Source of the DNA: Chlamydiales bacterium
GTDB lineage: Bacteria; Chlamydiota; Chlamydiia; Chlamydiales; Simkaniaceae
Reading direction: 5' to 3'
Length of the DNA stretch: 64,000 nucleotides
Assembly: GCA_024233515.1 (NCBI GenBank)
Contig: JACKPO010000006.1
Coordinates: forward strand, 1 to 64,000
The position numbers were made by a program, and so were the translations under genes. The notes below the pieces were generated by a model. The model did no database searches. It had not been told where the DNA came from and saw only the letters and a list, made by a program, of their open reading frames with translations. Positions 1-9,287 of the stretch are shown here, one piece after another. Numbering within the stretch: position 1 is the stretch's first letter; each line of letters begins with the position of its first letter.

Positions 1-180
1 AGAATTGACCAAAGCTTGAATATACCCTTCAAGATAGGCATCTTCTTCTTCACTCAGGTGTTCCTTGGGCACCCCATCTGTTCGGGTCGGACCAGCAGCC
101 ATAAAGTCAATAGCCCCAAATAGTGGTACCATTCCACACAGAAAAACGATGAAAAATCTTGAAAAACTTCGCTTATTCAT
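1..180 (-). CDS. Secreted protein of unknown function, 5' part only
   Basis: The minus strand is open from an ATG at 178-180 to the window edge, about 60 codons. The first 23 residues are a basic start (MNKRSFSR) followed by a hydrophobic core ending near FGAI, which looks like a signal peptide. The mature part begins with a polar, acidic stretch (HLSEEEDAYLEGYIQALV). I do not recognise the family. The gene is cut by the window edge, so its length and C-terminal domains are unknown. It diverges from the small gene at 308. Confidence 0.6.
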   Translation of the reverse strand, partial: MNKRSFSRFFIVFLCGMVPLFGAIDFMAAGPTRTDGVPKEHLSEEEDAYLEGYIQALVNS

Positions 181-307
181 TTCCAATTACTTAAAAAATC
201 CCCTTTTTTTTCATAGAGGAATCATAATTCCTATATACAGAGGACTTGAAATTATCGGCAAAAAAATTTATTGATTATATTATGTTGAAAGAAACAGGAG
301 TCACTTT

Positions 308-586
308 ATGGCAGAACTACCCGAATCCAATTTAACCAAAAAGTTCAAAGAGCAGGCGGCGGATCTTCAAGATAACCTCCACACACTCAATGAACTATTC
401 GAATTATGTTGCAACTCTTCTCTCTCGGAAGAGGAGCTCATAAAAAAAGCAGCCCCTATGGTTGAAAAACTAGGAAAAAAGAATCCAGAAGTTGCAAAAG
501 AACTGAAAGAAGTTCTCCTTTCTGGAAATCATAGCAAAATTAAAGCCTTCTTCGATCAAGATATTCAACGTCGAAAAGCCCTTTAA
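308..586 (+). CDS. Small acidic/basic helical hypothetical protein, 92 aa
   Basis: A short complete frame with a clear ribosome binding site (CAGGAG, 7-8 nt before the ATG). The product is almost entirely charged and predicted helical, with no signal peptide, membrane segment or cysteine pair that suggests an enzyme. It stands 36 bases before the first MFS transporter gene on the same strand, so the two may be co-transcribed. I recognise no family. The coding call rests on the ribosome site, the helical heptad-like pattern and absence of a better frame. Confidence 0.65.
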   Translation: MAELPESNLTKKFKEQAADLQDNLHTLNELFELCCNSSLSEEELIKKAAPMVEKLGKKNPEVAKELKEVLLSGNHSKIKAFFDQDIQRRKAL

Positions 587-622
587 TTAAGGCAAAGCTA
601 ACGTGAGGATAGAAGGAGTTAA

Positions 623-1939
623 ATGAAAGCAAATGACTCCCATGAATTTCTCCCTCATCCGCGGCCGTATTATCCATGGCTGATCCTTTCGATCAGCCTT
701 CTTTTTCAATACTATAAGCAGCTTCTCCTCATCTCACCCAGTGTGATGGTCGGAGAGCTTGCGCTCAAATACTCACTCGATACCGATCAACTGGGCCTTC
801 TCACAGCGATGGCCATGTATTCCTTCTTTATTTTTCAAATCCCCTTCGCCATCTTAATTGATAAGTGGGGAGTAAGAAGAATTGCTAGCCTTGCCATCCT
901 CATTACCGCATTGGGCTCGATCCTCTTTGGATACGCTCCTACCGCGACTTATGCCTTTATTGGTCGATTCCTAATTGGACTCGGATCCAGTGTTGCCCTC
1001 GTAAATATTGTAAAGATTGTAGCTAACTGGTTTAAACCCACAATGTTTGCATTCCTAATAGGGGTTGCCATTGCTTTAGGAGCACTGGGCGATCTAACAG
1101 GGATTTATCTCACAGATGCTCTCATCCAAGCAGTGGGCGCTTCAACAGCCATGCTCAATTACGGTCTTTTGGGAATTATCTTTGCCATTATTTTCTTTCT
1201 TGTTGTCAGAGATAATGCGCCAGGAGCTCAATATGATATTAACCCTAAGGTTCAACGCCTAAAGTTAAGTTCAACGATTTTTCGGATGCTCAAGCGGAAA
1301 CAAACGTGGATCATCACCCTCTTTTCCGGGTTTGCACAGACAACATTTCCCGTTTTTCTGGGGCTTTGGGGCATCGCTTATCTCAAAGCAAAATATCAGT
1401 ATTCCGAAGCTGAGTCCCTCGCCGTCCACGCCTCCTTCTTTGTAGGACTGATTCTTGCAAGTCCCCTCATGGGCTACCTTTCAACTCGCGTAAAACGAAG
1501 AAAGATATTCATCATCATTGCTGTCTTAATAGCCACCCTCCTTTCGATTGGAATTGGCAACCTCACCTCGCCCCCTATCTCTTTAAACTTTGCAATGTTT
1601 TTCCTCCAAGGCGTTGCTTTTGGAACCTTTCCCTTATGCCTTGCGATCATGAGAGAGCAAAATGTCTCCCTGATTTCAGCGACCTCTTTTGCTTTTGCAA
1701 ACAGTACCTATGCAATTTTTGCAGCCATCGCAGACCAAGCCATTGGCACCCTTTTTAACTTTCAGTGGCATAATACTCTCTTCAAAGGGATCGTCGATGT
1801 TTCATCGCATGAATTCTATTCCTTCCTTCTCCGAGCTACCTTATGGCTCGGACTCTCACTGATTCTCTCCCTCTTCATCAAAGAAACCTACGCAAAACAA
1901 AAAATCAAAGAGGATCTTTCGAGTGACCCATCCAAATAA
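623..1939 (+). CDS. MFS transporter, Pht-like
   Basis: Twelve hydrophobic segments over 438 residues, with the MFS motif between segments 2 and 3 at D80-K-W-G-V-R-R. The stretch around residues 37-82 (SPSVM, then QLGLL, then YSFFIFQIPFAILIDK) is shared almost word for word with the next gene and with the gene at 7970-9190. That pattern resembles the phagosomal (Pht) transporters of intracellular bacteria such as Legionella, which import amino acids or nucleosides; the substrate here cannot be told. A ribosome site (GAAGGAG) precedes the ATG at 623. The gene overlaps the next transporter by 17 bases, so both are probably made from one transcript. Confidence 0.85.
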   Translation: MKANDSHEFLPHPRPYYPWLILSISLLFQYYKQLLLISPSVMVGELALKYSLDTDQLGLLTAMAMYSFFIFQIPFAILIDKWGVRRIASLAILITALGSILFGYAPTATYAFIGRFLIGLGSSVALVNIVKIVANWFKPTMFAFLIGVAIALGALGDLTGIYLTDALIQAVGASTAMLNYGLLGIIFAIIFFLVVRDNAPGAQYDINPKVQRLKLSSTIFRMLKRKQTWIITLFSGFAQTTFPVFLGLWGIAYLKAKYQYSEAESLAVHASFFVGLILASPLMGYLSTRVKRRKIFIIIAVLIATLLSIGIGNLTSPPISLNFAMFFLQGVAFGTFPLCLAIMREQNVSLISATSFAFANSTYAIFAAIADQAIGTLFNFQWHNTLFKGIVDVSSHEFYSFLLRATLWLGLSLILSLFIKETYAKQKIKEDLSSDPSK

Positions 1940-3200
1940 GCTTAAACCTTTTTTCTCCCATCCAAGAAAGATCTACTCCTCTTTCATTTGGGTCCTGGCC
2001 TCTCTTTTTGTCTTCTATAAGTTTTTGATGGTTGTAACACCCAGTGTCATGATCAAACATCTGACCGAAGCTTTTCATATCAATGCTACGCAACTCGGGC
2101 TCCTTGCAGGGAGTTATTTCTATTCCTTTTTCCTCTTTCAGATTCCCGCTGGAATCCTGATTGATAAATTTGGTACCCGCCTTATTACTTCTATCGGAAT
2201 GACCATTTGCGCAGCTGGTGTCCTCCTCTTTTCCTTCAGCCAAAACCTTTTCATCGCTTCTCTTGCCCGTTTCATTATGGGAATTGGCGGGACTGCCGCC
2301 ATCCTCACCGTCTTGAAACTTTCTGCAGATTGGTTTCATCACAAATACTTTGCCTTTCTCAATGGTCTCATGATGACCTTTGGAATGTTTGGAGCGATTA
2401 TTGGACAAACTCCCTTCAACTTTGCCTTCAACATCTTTGGTTGGAGAACAACGATCCTAGATATCGCCCTTTTCGGATTTATCCTTGCCCTCATCTATTG
2501 GGTCTCCGTAAGAGATCGTCACACCCTTCTTTCCTTCAAAGCCCAAGTCCCCACGCAGACGATTTCCTTTAGAGAAGGACTCCATCTCTTTTTTAAGAAC
2601 CCACAAAACTACCTCCTCACCCTCTATAGCGGCCTGGCCTGGACAACCATTACCGTCTTTGCCGGTTTTTGGGGAACACCCTTCCTGAAAATTAAGTATC
2701 ATTTGGGAGATCAACCCGCTCCCTTTGTCAATTCCCTCCTTTTCTTTGGATTTGCCATCGGCGCCCCCTTCTTTGGGTGGCTGTCAGATTCCCTTAAAAA
2801 ACGAAAACCCATTATGTTCCTTGGAACCGTAGCAACCCTTCTTTTTTTCCTTGTTGTTGTCTACGTCCCAGCCATTCCCACACCTTTCCTTGGTTTCTTC
2901 TTTTTTCTTCTTGGGTTTAGCGCTAGCACCTTCCTCCTATCGTTTCCCATGATTTACGAAATCAATCCCTTTTCAGTCTCCATCACGGCCCTTGCCTTCA
3001 TGAATGCAGGAAATGCCCTCCTTGGCGCCCTTGCCGATCCCCTTGTGGGGCTCTTCATCGATGTTAACTATCCCGGAACCGATCTTTTCTCAGCTCAACA
3101 CTTTGCCGATTCTCTCTTCCGCCTCCCCTTCTACCTCGCCACTTCCCTCATCCTTCTCCTCTTTATTAAAGAGACAAACTGCAAACACCGTTACAAATAA
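1923..3200 (+). CDS. MFS transporter, Pht-like, GTG start
   Basis: A second twelve-segment MFS carrier, 425 residues, clearly a paralogue of the preceding gene: SPSVM becomes TPSVM, and the QLGLL...YFYSFFLFQIPAGILIDKFG block is kept, with D81-K-F-G-T-R as the cytoplasmic loop motif. The best start is GTG at 1923, inside the end of the upstream gene; the first in-frame ATG lies within the first membrane segment and would damage it. The overlapping arrangement suggests translational coupling. The substrate is unknown; uptake of host amino acids or nucleosides is the family-based guess. Confidence 0.83.
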   Translation: MTHPNKLKPFFSHPRKIYSSFIWVLASLFVFYKFLMVVTPSVMIKHLTEAFHINATQLGLLAGSYFYSFFLFQIPAGILIDKFGTRLITSIGMTICAAGVLLFSFSQNLFIASLARFIMGIGGTAAILTVLKLSADWFHHKYFAFLNGLMMTFGMFGAIIGQTPFNFAFNIFGWRTTILDIALFGFILALIYWVSVRDRHTLLSFKAQVPTQTISFREGLHLFFKNPQNYLLTLYSGLAWTTITVFAGFWGTPFLKIKYHLGDQPAPFVNSLLFFGFAIGAPFFGWLSDSLKKRKPIMFLGTVATLLFFLVVVYVPAIPTPFLGFFFFLLGFSASTFLLSFPMIYEINPFSVSITALAFMNAGNALLGALADPLVGLFIDVNYPGTDLFSAQHFADSLFRLPFYLATSLILLLFIKETNCKHRYK

Positions 3201-3231
3201 TCCCAAAACCTCTATACTGATTCCTTTTCAT

Positions 3232-3304
3232 GGGGCAATAGCTCAGTGGTTAGAGCTGCGGACTCATAATCCGTAGGTCCTAGGTTCAAGTCCTAGTTGC
3301 CCCA
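3232..3304 (+). tRNA. tRNA with CAU anticodon (Ile2-like or elongator Met)
   Basis: A 73-base cloverleaf: acceptor GGGGCAA pairs with TTGCCCC, the anticodon stem GCGGA/TCCGT encloses the loop CTCATAA, and the T arm carries GGTTCAAGTCC. The anticodon is CAT. The D arm (AGCTCAGTGGTTAGAGC) and T loop match isoleucine-2 tRNAs, which read AUA after lysidine modification, better than elongator methionine tRNA, but sequence alone does not settle it. No encoded CCA; the discriminator base is A3304, followed by a T run that may terminate transcription. Confidence 0.93.
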
Positions 3305-3458
3305 TTTTTTGTGGAAGGATTGGGGGCTAATGTGGCTGATCTTTGGGTGAATTTGGGTTCTTTTTCCCTTTCGCTCTTCACCCATGGCCAATGGGCCATT
3401 GGATCGTCGCAGCAGCGTGGAGGAATTAAATTCTCTCAACAAACCAAGGAGTATTCCT

Positions 3459-4130
3459 ATGAAAATCAGAACTGAAGGAAAGTGTATTATTGGCTGCAAA
3501 GAAAAATACACGCCTGGCAAAGGAAGCGCTCATTTACTCAAGTGTGAAGGCGTTTTGCAATCCCTACGCTCTCAGAAAAAGCTAGAAGAAGGATATCTCG
3601 TCCGTATTTCTTGGGCTGAAGAGCCAAATATGTATTGGATGATGGTTGCTGTCGCAAACAGTCTTACACTTAGCGATCTGGATCAATTCTTAAGGGATGA
3701 GTGGCTTGAATGTTGCGGTCACCTCAGCGAATTTACAATTGGCGGAAGGCGCTATATGTCTCATACCAAGTCGGGCAACCCCAGTCAATCAATGAAAAAG
3801 CAAGTAGGGCAAGTTTTCTCTCCAGGCTTGGAGTTGGAGTATGTTTATGACATGGGTTCTTCAACAGAATTAATGTTACAAGTTTTGGAAGCTTTTCAAA
3901 GCTGTCCCCAAAAGAAGGTAACAATGCTCATGCAAAATGATCCCCCTCCATTTTCCTGTGAAATTTGCGAGAAGCAACCAGAGATTATTTGCTCTCTATG
4001 CGGAGAAACTACTTGCAACCGATGTAGCAAGAAGCACTCTTGTGCGCTGCAAGAAGAAGACACATACATGTTGATGCCTCTTGTCAACTCTCCAAGAGTA
4101 GGAGTTTGTGGCTATGAGGGTAAGGTATAA
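3459..4130 (+). CDS. Protein with C-terminal B-box-like zinc cluster
   Basis: The frame opens upstream of 3459, but the ATG at 3459 has a good ribosome site (AAGGAG, 8 nt away) and gives MKIRTEGKCIIGCKEKYTPG, so I start there (223 aa). The last 57 residues hold an ordered zinc-ligand array: C167, C170, C178, C181, C186, C189, H193, C195. This spacing resembles eukaryotic B-box or related cross-brace zinc fingers. The remaining 165 residues match nothing I know. The gene lies directly after a tRNA, a frequent insertion spot, and before an IS. A host-directed or acquired protein is possible but not shown. Confidence 0.75.
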   Translation: MKIRTEGKCIIGCKEKYTPGKGSAHLLKCEGVLQSLRSQKKLEEGYLVRISWAEEPNMYWMMVAVANSLTLSDLDQFLRDEWLECCGHLSEFTIGGRRYMSHTKSGNPSQSMKKQVGQVFSPGLELEYVYDMGSSTELMLQVLEAFQSCPQKKVTMLMQNDPPPFSCEICEKQPEIICSLCGETTCNRCSKKHSCALQEEDTYMLMPLVNSPRVGVCGYEGKV

Positions 4131-4375
4131 GGGAGATCACAGATATGTCATTCGATTTTTAGGTGACCTAAAGCAAGGAAACGTATGCGCGTTCTAGGAT
4201 TAGGTTCTCGCTTCGCGAGTCGAAAGAAGTCGATTTCTGTATTCTGAAGTTGGATGTCTTCTGGTGTATTCATTTGACCTTCACGTTGTTAAAAATCAAA
4301 GACTATAAACTAAACTTTATTTTTGATAAATGGTATTAGCAGCGGTTTGCAGAAACAAGCTCACATGTAATCCAA

Positions 4376-5611
4376 CAGGGAAATTGCATGAAGAAAAGAT
4401 TTGATATTTTAAGTTAAATTTTAAAAACTTTACCTCCTAACCAAGGAGGTTTATGATGGTGTCTCAGAATTTTCAAGAAACATCGGTCATGTGCAGTTTT
4501 TCAGTTTTACCCGATCCAAGGAAGCACAGGAATCAGGTTTATTCTCTTTTTGACATTATCACTGTAGCAATACTTGCTGTCTTATGTGGAGCCGATGATT
4601 GGGTAGAGGTTAGTTTTTGGGGAGAAGCTAATCTCATTTGGTTACAAGATCGAGGGATCTGTCTTGATGGAATTCCATCCCATGATACATTTAGCCGCTT
4701 CTTTCGTTTCGTTGATCCAAATTCGTTTGAGCGATGTTTTATTAGCTGGACCCAGAAGGTTGCTAAAGTTGTTGGAGGGGTTATTGCTCTAGATGGGAAA
4801 AGAATTTGTAACTCAGGTAGTGGTGAAGAAAAAGCTATTCATCTCGTGAGCGCATTTTCTGTAGAAAATGACATGGTTTTGGGTCAATTAGCAACAGAGA
4901 CAAAATCAAACGAAATTACAACATTTCCCTTGTTGATTGATTTATTGGATATCCAAAAAGCTGTTGTGACAATTGATGCAGCGGGGTGTCAGAAAGAAAT
5001 AGCCTCCAAAATTCGAAATAAGGGAGGAGACTATATTTTGGCACTGAAGGGTAATCAAGGTAATCTTCATGCTGAGGTGGAAAACTTTTTCAGTCAAGCT
5101 TTAGAAGTCTCACCAGATGAAGCAGAATGTGACCACTACACCAGCGAAGAGAAATCTCGAGGACGTCATGAAATACGGGAGGTTTGGACTACAGAAGAAT
5201 TGAGTTGGTTATCACAAAAAGCTGACTGGAAAGATTTGAATAGTATAAGTTGTCTAAAGAGCAAACGGACAATAAAAGGAAAGGAGACGACAGAGTTCAG
5301 ATATTATATCTCAAGTTTGCCGGCAGATGCTTGGAAGATAAGTAGGGGTATTAGAAGTCATTGGTCTGTAGAGAATAAGCTTCACTGGCAACTCGATGTT
5401 TCGTATAGAGAGGACGGTTGCAAGGTGCGTAAGGACAATGGAGCTGAGAATTTTTCTGTTATTCGAAGGGCTACGCTGAATTTACTAAAGGCTGATAAAA
5501 AGACCAAGGCAGGTATCAAAAATAAAAGGTCTAAAGCTGGCTGGGATAAGAGTTATATGCTAAATGTTTTAAGCATGGAGTGTTAAGAAATTTCTTCATG
5601 CAATTTCCCTG
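4376..5611. mobile_element. ISAs1-family insertion sequence, about 1.24 kb
   Basis: Bounded by inverted repeats of about 20 bp (CAGGGAAATTGCATGAAGAA at the left, its complement ending at 5611). It contains one intact transposase frame. ISAs1 elements normally duplicate 8-10 bp; the flanks here (left ...AATCCAA, right GTTACTTCG...) do not match, so a flank has been rearranged or the duplication has decayed. Between the previous gene's end (4130) and the left repeat there is about 245 bp in which I see no gene. Confidence 0.85.
4453..5586 (+). CDS. ISAs1-family DDE transposase
   Basis: 377 residues, full length for the family. The start region LPDPRKHRNQVYSLFDII, then IALDGKRI in the middle, TIDAAGCQKEIA and DYILALKGNQ, and a C-terminal SHWSVENKLHWQLDVSYRED are typical of the H-repeat/ISAs1 transposases that cut and paste the element. 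Two adjacent ATG codons (4453 and 4456) are possible; the second is better spaced from AGGAGG at 4444-4449. The ribosome site can pair with ACCTCC at 4432-4437 across a 7-base loop, which would hide it in read-through transcripts. The frame is intact, so the copy may be active. Confidence 0.9.
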   Translation: MMVSQNFQETSVMCSFSVLPDPRKHRNQVYSLFDIITVAILAVLCGADDWVEVSFWGEANLIWLQDRGICLDGIPSHDTFSRFFRFVDPNSFERCFISWTQKVAKVVGGVIALDGKRICNSGSGEEKAIHLVSAFSVENDMVLGQLATETKSNEITTFPLLIDLLDIQKAVVTIDAAGCQKEIASKIRNKGGDYILALKGNQGNLHAEVENFFSQALEVSPDEAECDHYTSEEKSRGRHEIREVWTTEELSWLSQKADWKDLNSISCLKSKRTIKGKETTEFRYYISSLPADAWKISRGIRSHWSVENKLHWQLDVSYREDGCKVRKDNGAENFSVIRRATLNLLKADKKTKAGIKNKRSKAGWDKSYMLNVLSMEC

Positions 5612-6840
5612 GTTACTTCGTTCTCAAATTTTTTGTCCTGCACTCAGATGATAAATAAGCTATTAATAACATTTACTAGAGATAGTAATCTAGAAACCAA
5701 TGCTGATCTTGGCGAAAAGATAGGAAATTTCGGCTTAGGCTTATTACGTGTTGGATTTGGGAAAACCATAACTGTTGAAAAAATTTCAGGTGGTGCTGAT
5801 AAAATCACTTTTACAGAGAAGGCATATTCTACAAGTGCTAAAGTTGCTGCAGTAGCATTATTCATTCTTGCATTCCCTGTAACAATCCCTCTTTCGGGGA
5901 TTGGTTATATAGGAACGGCATGTTCTAAAAGCCATGAGCAGATTTTCAATACATATGCACAAAATATTCAATCCGTTCCTAATCAAATTAATGGTAACAT
6001 ACATCAACAAAATGCTATTCCAGTTATTCATCCTAACACTCCAAAGGATAAGGCTGCTGCTACTATTCAAAAACATTTTCGAGGCTACCTAGCGAGGAAA
6101 CCTCACTTACCTAGTAATTTATATCCCCAGTACCGAGTTCAATGCGAAAAGGTAAAAGGACCAGAATCTCATTCAATACCACAAGCAGACGGAGGGAAAA
6201 CAACAGTATACCTTCCCCAAGAGATGCCTGGGGTTGTTTTGAAGAGTTCAGGAAGAAAAGACGCTATTACACGTTTCCATCAAATGCAAGAGATAAGGTC
6301 TATTTTAAATTCACAAAATAGTTCTCATTTAATCATTCCCAAAGCCAACCTATGTAAAGAATTCCTTGTTGAAGAAAGACTCCCAATCAATGTGGATAGC
6401 TACCATAATATGGGACTCTATCTTTCTCAGCCAGAGCTATTCGATGAGGCAGTGCGTGAATTGACAAGATTATTCTCAAGGGTCTATCTCAGTGATTTAG
6501 TAAGTTATCAGCTTAATCCTCTCGGACACATTGCTGGTGTAGAAGATTTCGTTCGCTATGATAATCTGCCTATGTATGTTGTAGAAGAAAATGGGAAAAA
6601 GAAAGGGAAAATAGGTTTGATCGATCTCGAGCATATGCAAAAGGATCCAAACTCCCAAGATCTTGAAACACTGGTAAGAATTTTTCCACTTCACTTAAAT
6701 GTTATCAAAAATGAAGCAAACAAGCTTAACATGAAGGTTAATAAAGGTTCGTTAGATGCTTCTGCGGAGATGGGAAGGAAATACCTGCAAGTTGGATTTA
6801 TCGATCATCTTAATTGGTTAAAACAAAAGGGTGTATCTAC

Positions 6841-7668
6841 TAGATAGTGTCGTCATAAGATATCTACCCACATAGCTATACACCTAATTTGAACTCCAGC
6901 TAAGAATGAAGCCGTCGTTTTTGCGTATCTTGTTGCTATGCCTCTCCAACGCTTCAGGTGAAGAATAGCGTTTTCTACTAAATGCCTTAGTTTGTATAAG
7001 TCTTTATCATATTTCTCTTCGGAGGAATGACAATTTGCATGCTCTGTTCTTCCGCTTTCTTTATTATTTCCTCGGTGTCATACGCTTTGTCTGCCAGCAA
7101 ATATTCCGCTACAATATCCTGTATCAACTTGCTAGCTTCCTTACAATCAGCTCGGGTACCTTCTGTAACAATCGGTCTGAGCGGCATACCATGCGCATCC
7201 ACGGCAATATGCAATTTTGAGTTGAGCCCCCTTTTGTTCGAGTCATATCTTGATTTCCACCTACTGCACCTGCAGCATGGGGATGAACTTTAATATGAGT
7301 TGCATCAATCATTAGCCATTCATAATCTGGATCTATGATCAGTGCTTCCAGTAGATTTTCCCAGATATTTTTGTCTCTCCAACGACAAAAACGTCGGTGA
7401 GTATTCTTCCAGTCTCCATAGTCCGGAGGCAAATCTCTCCAAGGGGCCCCTGTTCTAAGAACCCAAAAAACAGCATTAATGAACAGCCGATTATCTTTTG
7501 CAATACCACCCCACATCCCTCTTCTTCCTGGGAGAAGAGGCTGCAATATACTCCAAGTTCGGTCTGATATGTCATGTCTCCTATGCGCACTTTTCACGAT
7601 CTACTCCTTTCGTTTGTGATCAACGCTAGAAGTATAACAAAAAATTTATCTTATGACGACACCATCTA
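6841..7668. mobile_element. IS5-family (IS427-type) insertion sequence
   Basis: Ends TAGATAGTGTCGTCATAAGA on the left and the complement of TAGATGGTGTCGTCATAAGA on the right, a near-perfect inverted repeat. The host bases AC occur on both sides (6839-6840 and 7669-7670) and behave as the target duplication, since dropping one restores the interrupted gene's frame. The only coding content is a minus-strand transposase in several frames. Confidence 0.85.
6853..7597 (-). pseudogene. IS5-family transposase, multiple frames
   Basis: Three pieces on the minus strand together make an IS5/IS427 transposase. The first (from the ATG at 7597) has RRHDISDRTWSILQPLLPG and ends its homology near WLMIDATHIKVHPHAAGA. 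A -1 shift at an A4G5 run near 7226-7236 leads to LNSKLHIAVDAHGMPLRP and LADKAYDTEEI; this type of shift is normal for the family and makes the full enzyme. A further shift near 7013-7025 is needed to reach the conserved end (YDKDLYKLRHLVENAILHLK and RWRGIATRYAKTTASFLA). That second shift is not expected, so the copy is probably inactive. Confidence 0.8.
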
Positions 7669-7969
7669 ACAAAAGCTATCTATCTCTACACCTTTGGAGC
7701 CAAAAGCGGGGCAGAAATTCCCAACTATTTCAAATCCTCAACCAAACAGCTCATTTTAGCGCTGCGCCGAGAAGATCCAAGCCAAGAAACGGTACAGGAA
7801 CTCCAGAGGTTAATGACAAATCCAACCACATTTAGTACGAAGCCTCGAGGAGACTCTGCTCAATCCCTCTTTAATCAATTGAGAAACGTCGCGTCAGGAG
7901 AACTTCAAAATAGCTTATTTGTCACCAGGTGTTGGGCAAAGGCTATTGATCAGCTTCCAGCAGATGAAG

Positions 7970-9190
7970 CTAGTGATTCTCGTCGGTTTGAAGGCAATGG
8001 GTTTCTTTAAAAAACAGGCTAGCAATAAAGCTGAGTGCGAAGAAGATCGGAATGAGGACAAAGATTTGCTTCATTTCCAATAAGGTAGGCGTCGTTCCTG
8101 CTCCTGTGAGCTTGAAATAGAAGGTGGTCAAGGGGCCAAAAACCTGCCGACCAATCACCACGAAGAAGTTCACAAACCCTAGGGCAAACCCGACGATCCT
8201 TAAGCTAAAGAGATCTTTCACAAGGGCAAAGGTGAGCATGTGCGCCGCACCAACAATACCAACCCCAAAGAAAAGAAAGGCAACGTTAGCACGAGCGGTC
8301 AGTGGAAGATAGAGGAGAATCAGCGAGCATACCATTCCAAGTAATGGGCCTACACGGAGGATCGTGAGTCGATTATCGAGAACTTCTGAGATCCATCCAA
8401 ATAAAGGACTTAAAAGACCAAAGCCAAACCAAAACATCGCAAGAATCATATTCATATCTGAAACAGAATAATTGAACTTTGCTTTGAGAAATGGCCCCCC
8501 CCATTGCCCCCCAAAAATATCGACAGTTCCCCATGAAAATAACGAGTAGATGGCGATCCACCAAACTTGTTTTGATTTCAGGAATATTTTGATTTCGTCC
8601 ATGTAGTGAACTTTGTCAAAGGGTGGAGGCTTTTCCTGAGAATTTTCACGGAAAATAAACCAGCTCAAAATCGCAAAAACAATCCCAATCATCCCAGCCG
8701 TTACCATGGCCGGCCCAAGCCCCCGGTAATTCACGAAATGAATGAGCGGTTCTAGCCCGACAAGAATTCCAATCGCTGCAAAAAGTTGGGTAAATCCAAT
8801 AGCAATCGCAAAAAAGCGATGAGCGAACCACCGCGACGCAGTGACCATAGCCCCAACGAAGACCGCTGAGAGTGGAGCCACAACAAGAAAATATCCCATC
8901 CCAATCAAGGTATTAGAAAAAATAGGGATAATCGCACCGATTCCTGCAATGAAGATAACACAAAAATAGAGCTTTTTTAAGGAATAACGATCAAACAAAA
9001 AACCAAAAGGGATCTGGAGTATTAGATAGATAAAGTAGAAAAAGTTAGCCTTAAGATAGACAGTTGTCTGTGTTCCGATGGCTGCAGCCGACGCAGAAGT
9101 CGGTGCGTCACGCAAAATCATCCCATAAATCAAAATGATGAGGGAAAAGAAAAAAATCAGCGTCCCTTTGACTCGATAAGACATGACCAT
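7970..9190 (-). CDS. MFS transporter, Pht-like, third paralogue
   Basis: 406 residues with about twelve hydrophobic segments; the loop motif is D67-R-Y-S-L-K-K, preceded by YLILQIPFGFLF, the same layout as the two transporters at 623-3200. Identity to those is lower, so it is a distant paralogue with possibly another substrate. Two starts are close together (ATG at 9190 and ATG MSYRVKG at 9184). Its 3' end overlaps the end of the split IQ-motif gene on the other strand by about 40 bases. Its likely role is uptake of a host nutrient across the inner membrane. Confidence 0.83.
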   Translation of the reverse strand: MVMSYRVKGTLIFFFSLIILIYGMILRDAPTSASAAAIGTQTTVYLKANFFYFIYLILQIPFGFLFDRYSLKKLYFCVIFIAGIGAIIPIFSNTLIGMGYFLVVAPLSAVFVGAMVTASRWFAHRFFAIAIGFTQLFAAIGILVGLEPLIHFVNYRGLGPAMVTAGMIGIVFAILSWFIFRENSQEKPPPFDKVHYMDEIKIFLKSKQVWWIAIYSLFSWGTVDIFGGQWGGPFLKAKFNYSVSDMNMILAMFWFGFGLLSPLFGWISEVLDNRLTILRVGPLLGMVCSLILLYLPLTARANVAFLFFGVGIVGAAHMLTFALVKDLFSLRIVGFALGFVNFFVVIGRQVFGPLTTFYFKLTGAGTTPTLLEMKQIFVLIPIFFALSFIASLFFKETHCLQTDENH

Positions 9191-9287
9191 CGGCTTAGCT
9201 CCTTTGATTTTTCTATACCAAAGAGATGATTTTTATTTCATAAAAAACATCAGAGAGCTAAGATCGCTTGCCAAATAAAAATAGAGG

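Larger units (their letters stand above)
5648..8010 (+). pseudogene. IQ-motif, kinase-like protein gene split by an IS5-family element
   Basis: Two coding blocks, 5648-6840 and 7671-8010, are separated by an IS. Joining them after removing the IS and one copy of the AC duplication gives one frame of 510 codons, through ...KQKGVS-TKAIYLYTFGAKSG. Residues 65-90 are hydrophobic (a hairpin membrane anchor). Residues 138-151 (ATIQKHFRGYLARK) are an IQ motif, the calmodulin-binding signature of eukaryotic proteins. Residues 185-330 have a loose kinase-like order: VVLKS (K199) and IGLIDLEHM (D326) resembling a catalytic lysine and metal-binding loop. A TTG at 5633 is an alternative start, but ATG 5648 is preferred. 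The truncated 399-residue form may still be made, as it stops in the IS end (6845-6847). Confidence 0.72.

Noticed and set aside
1905..2408. 167-codon minus-strand frame antisense to the second MFS gene
   Set aside because: Shadow of a strongly supported transporter gene; composition is charged and without structure.
6908..7060. A second programmed frameshift in the IS5 transposase
   Set aside because: Families of this type use one shift; there is no good slippery run at 7013-7025, so I treat it as a mutation.
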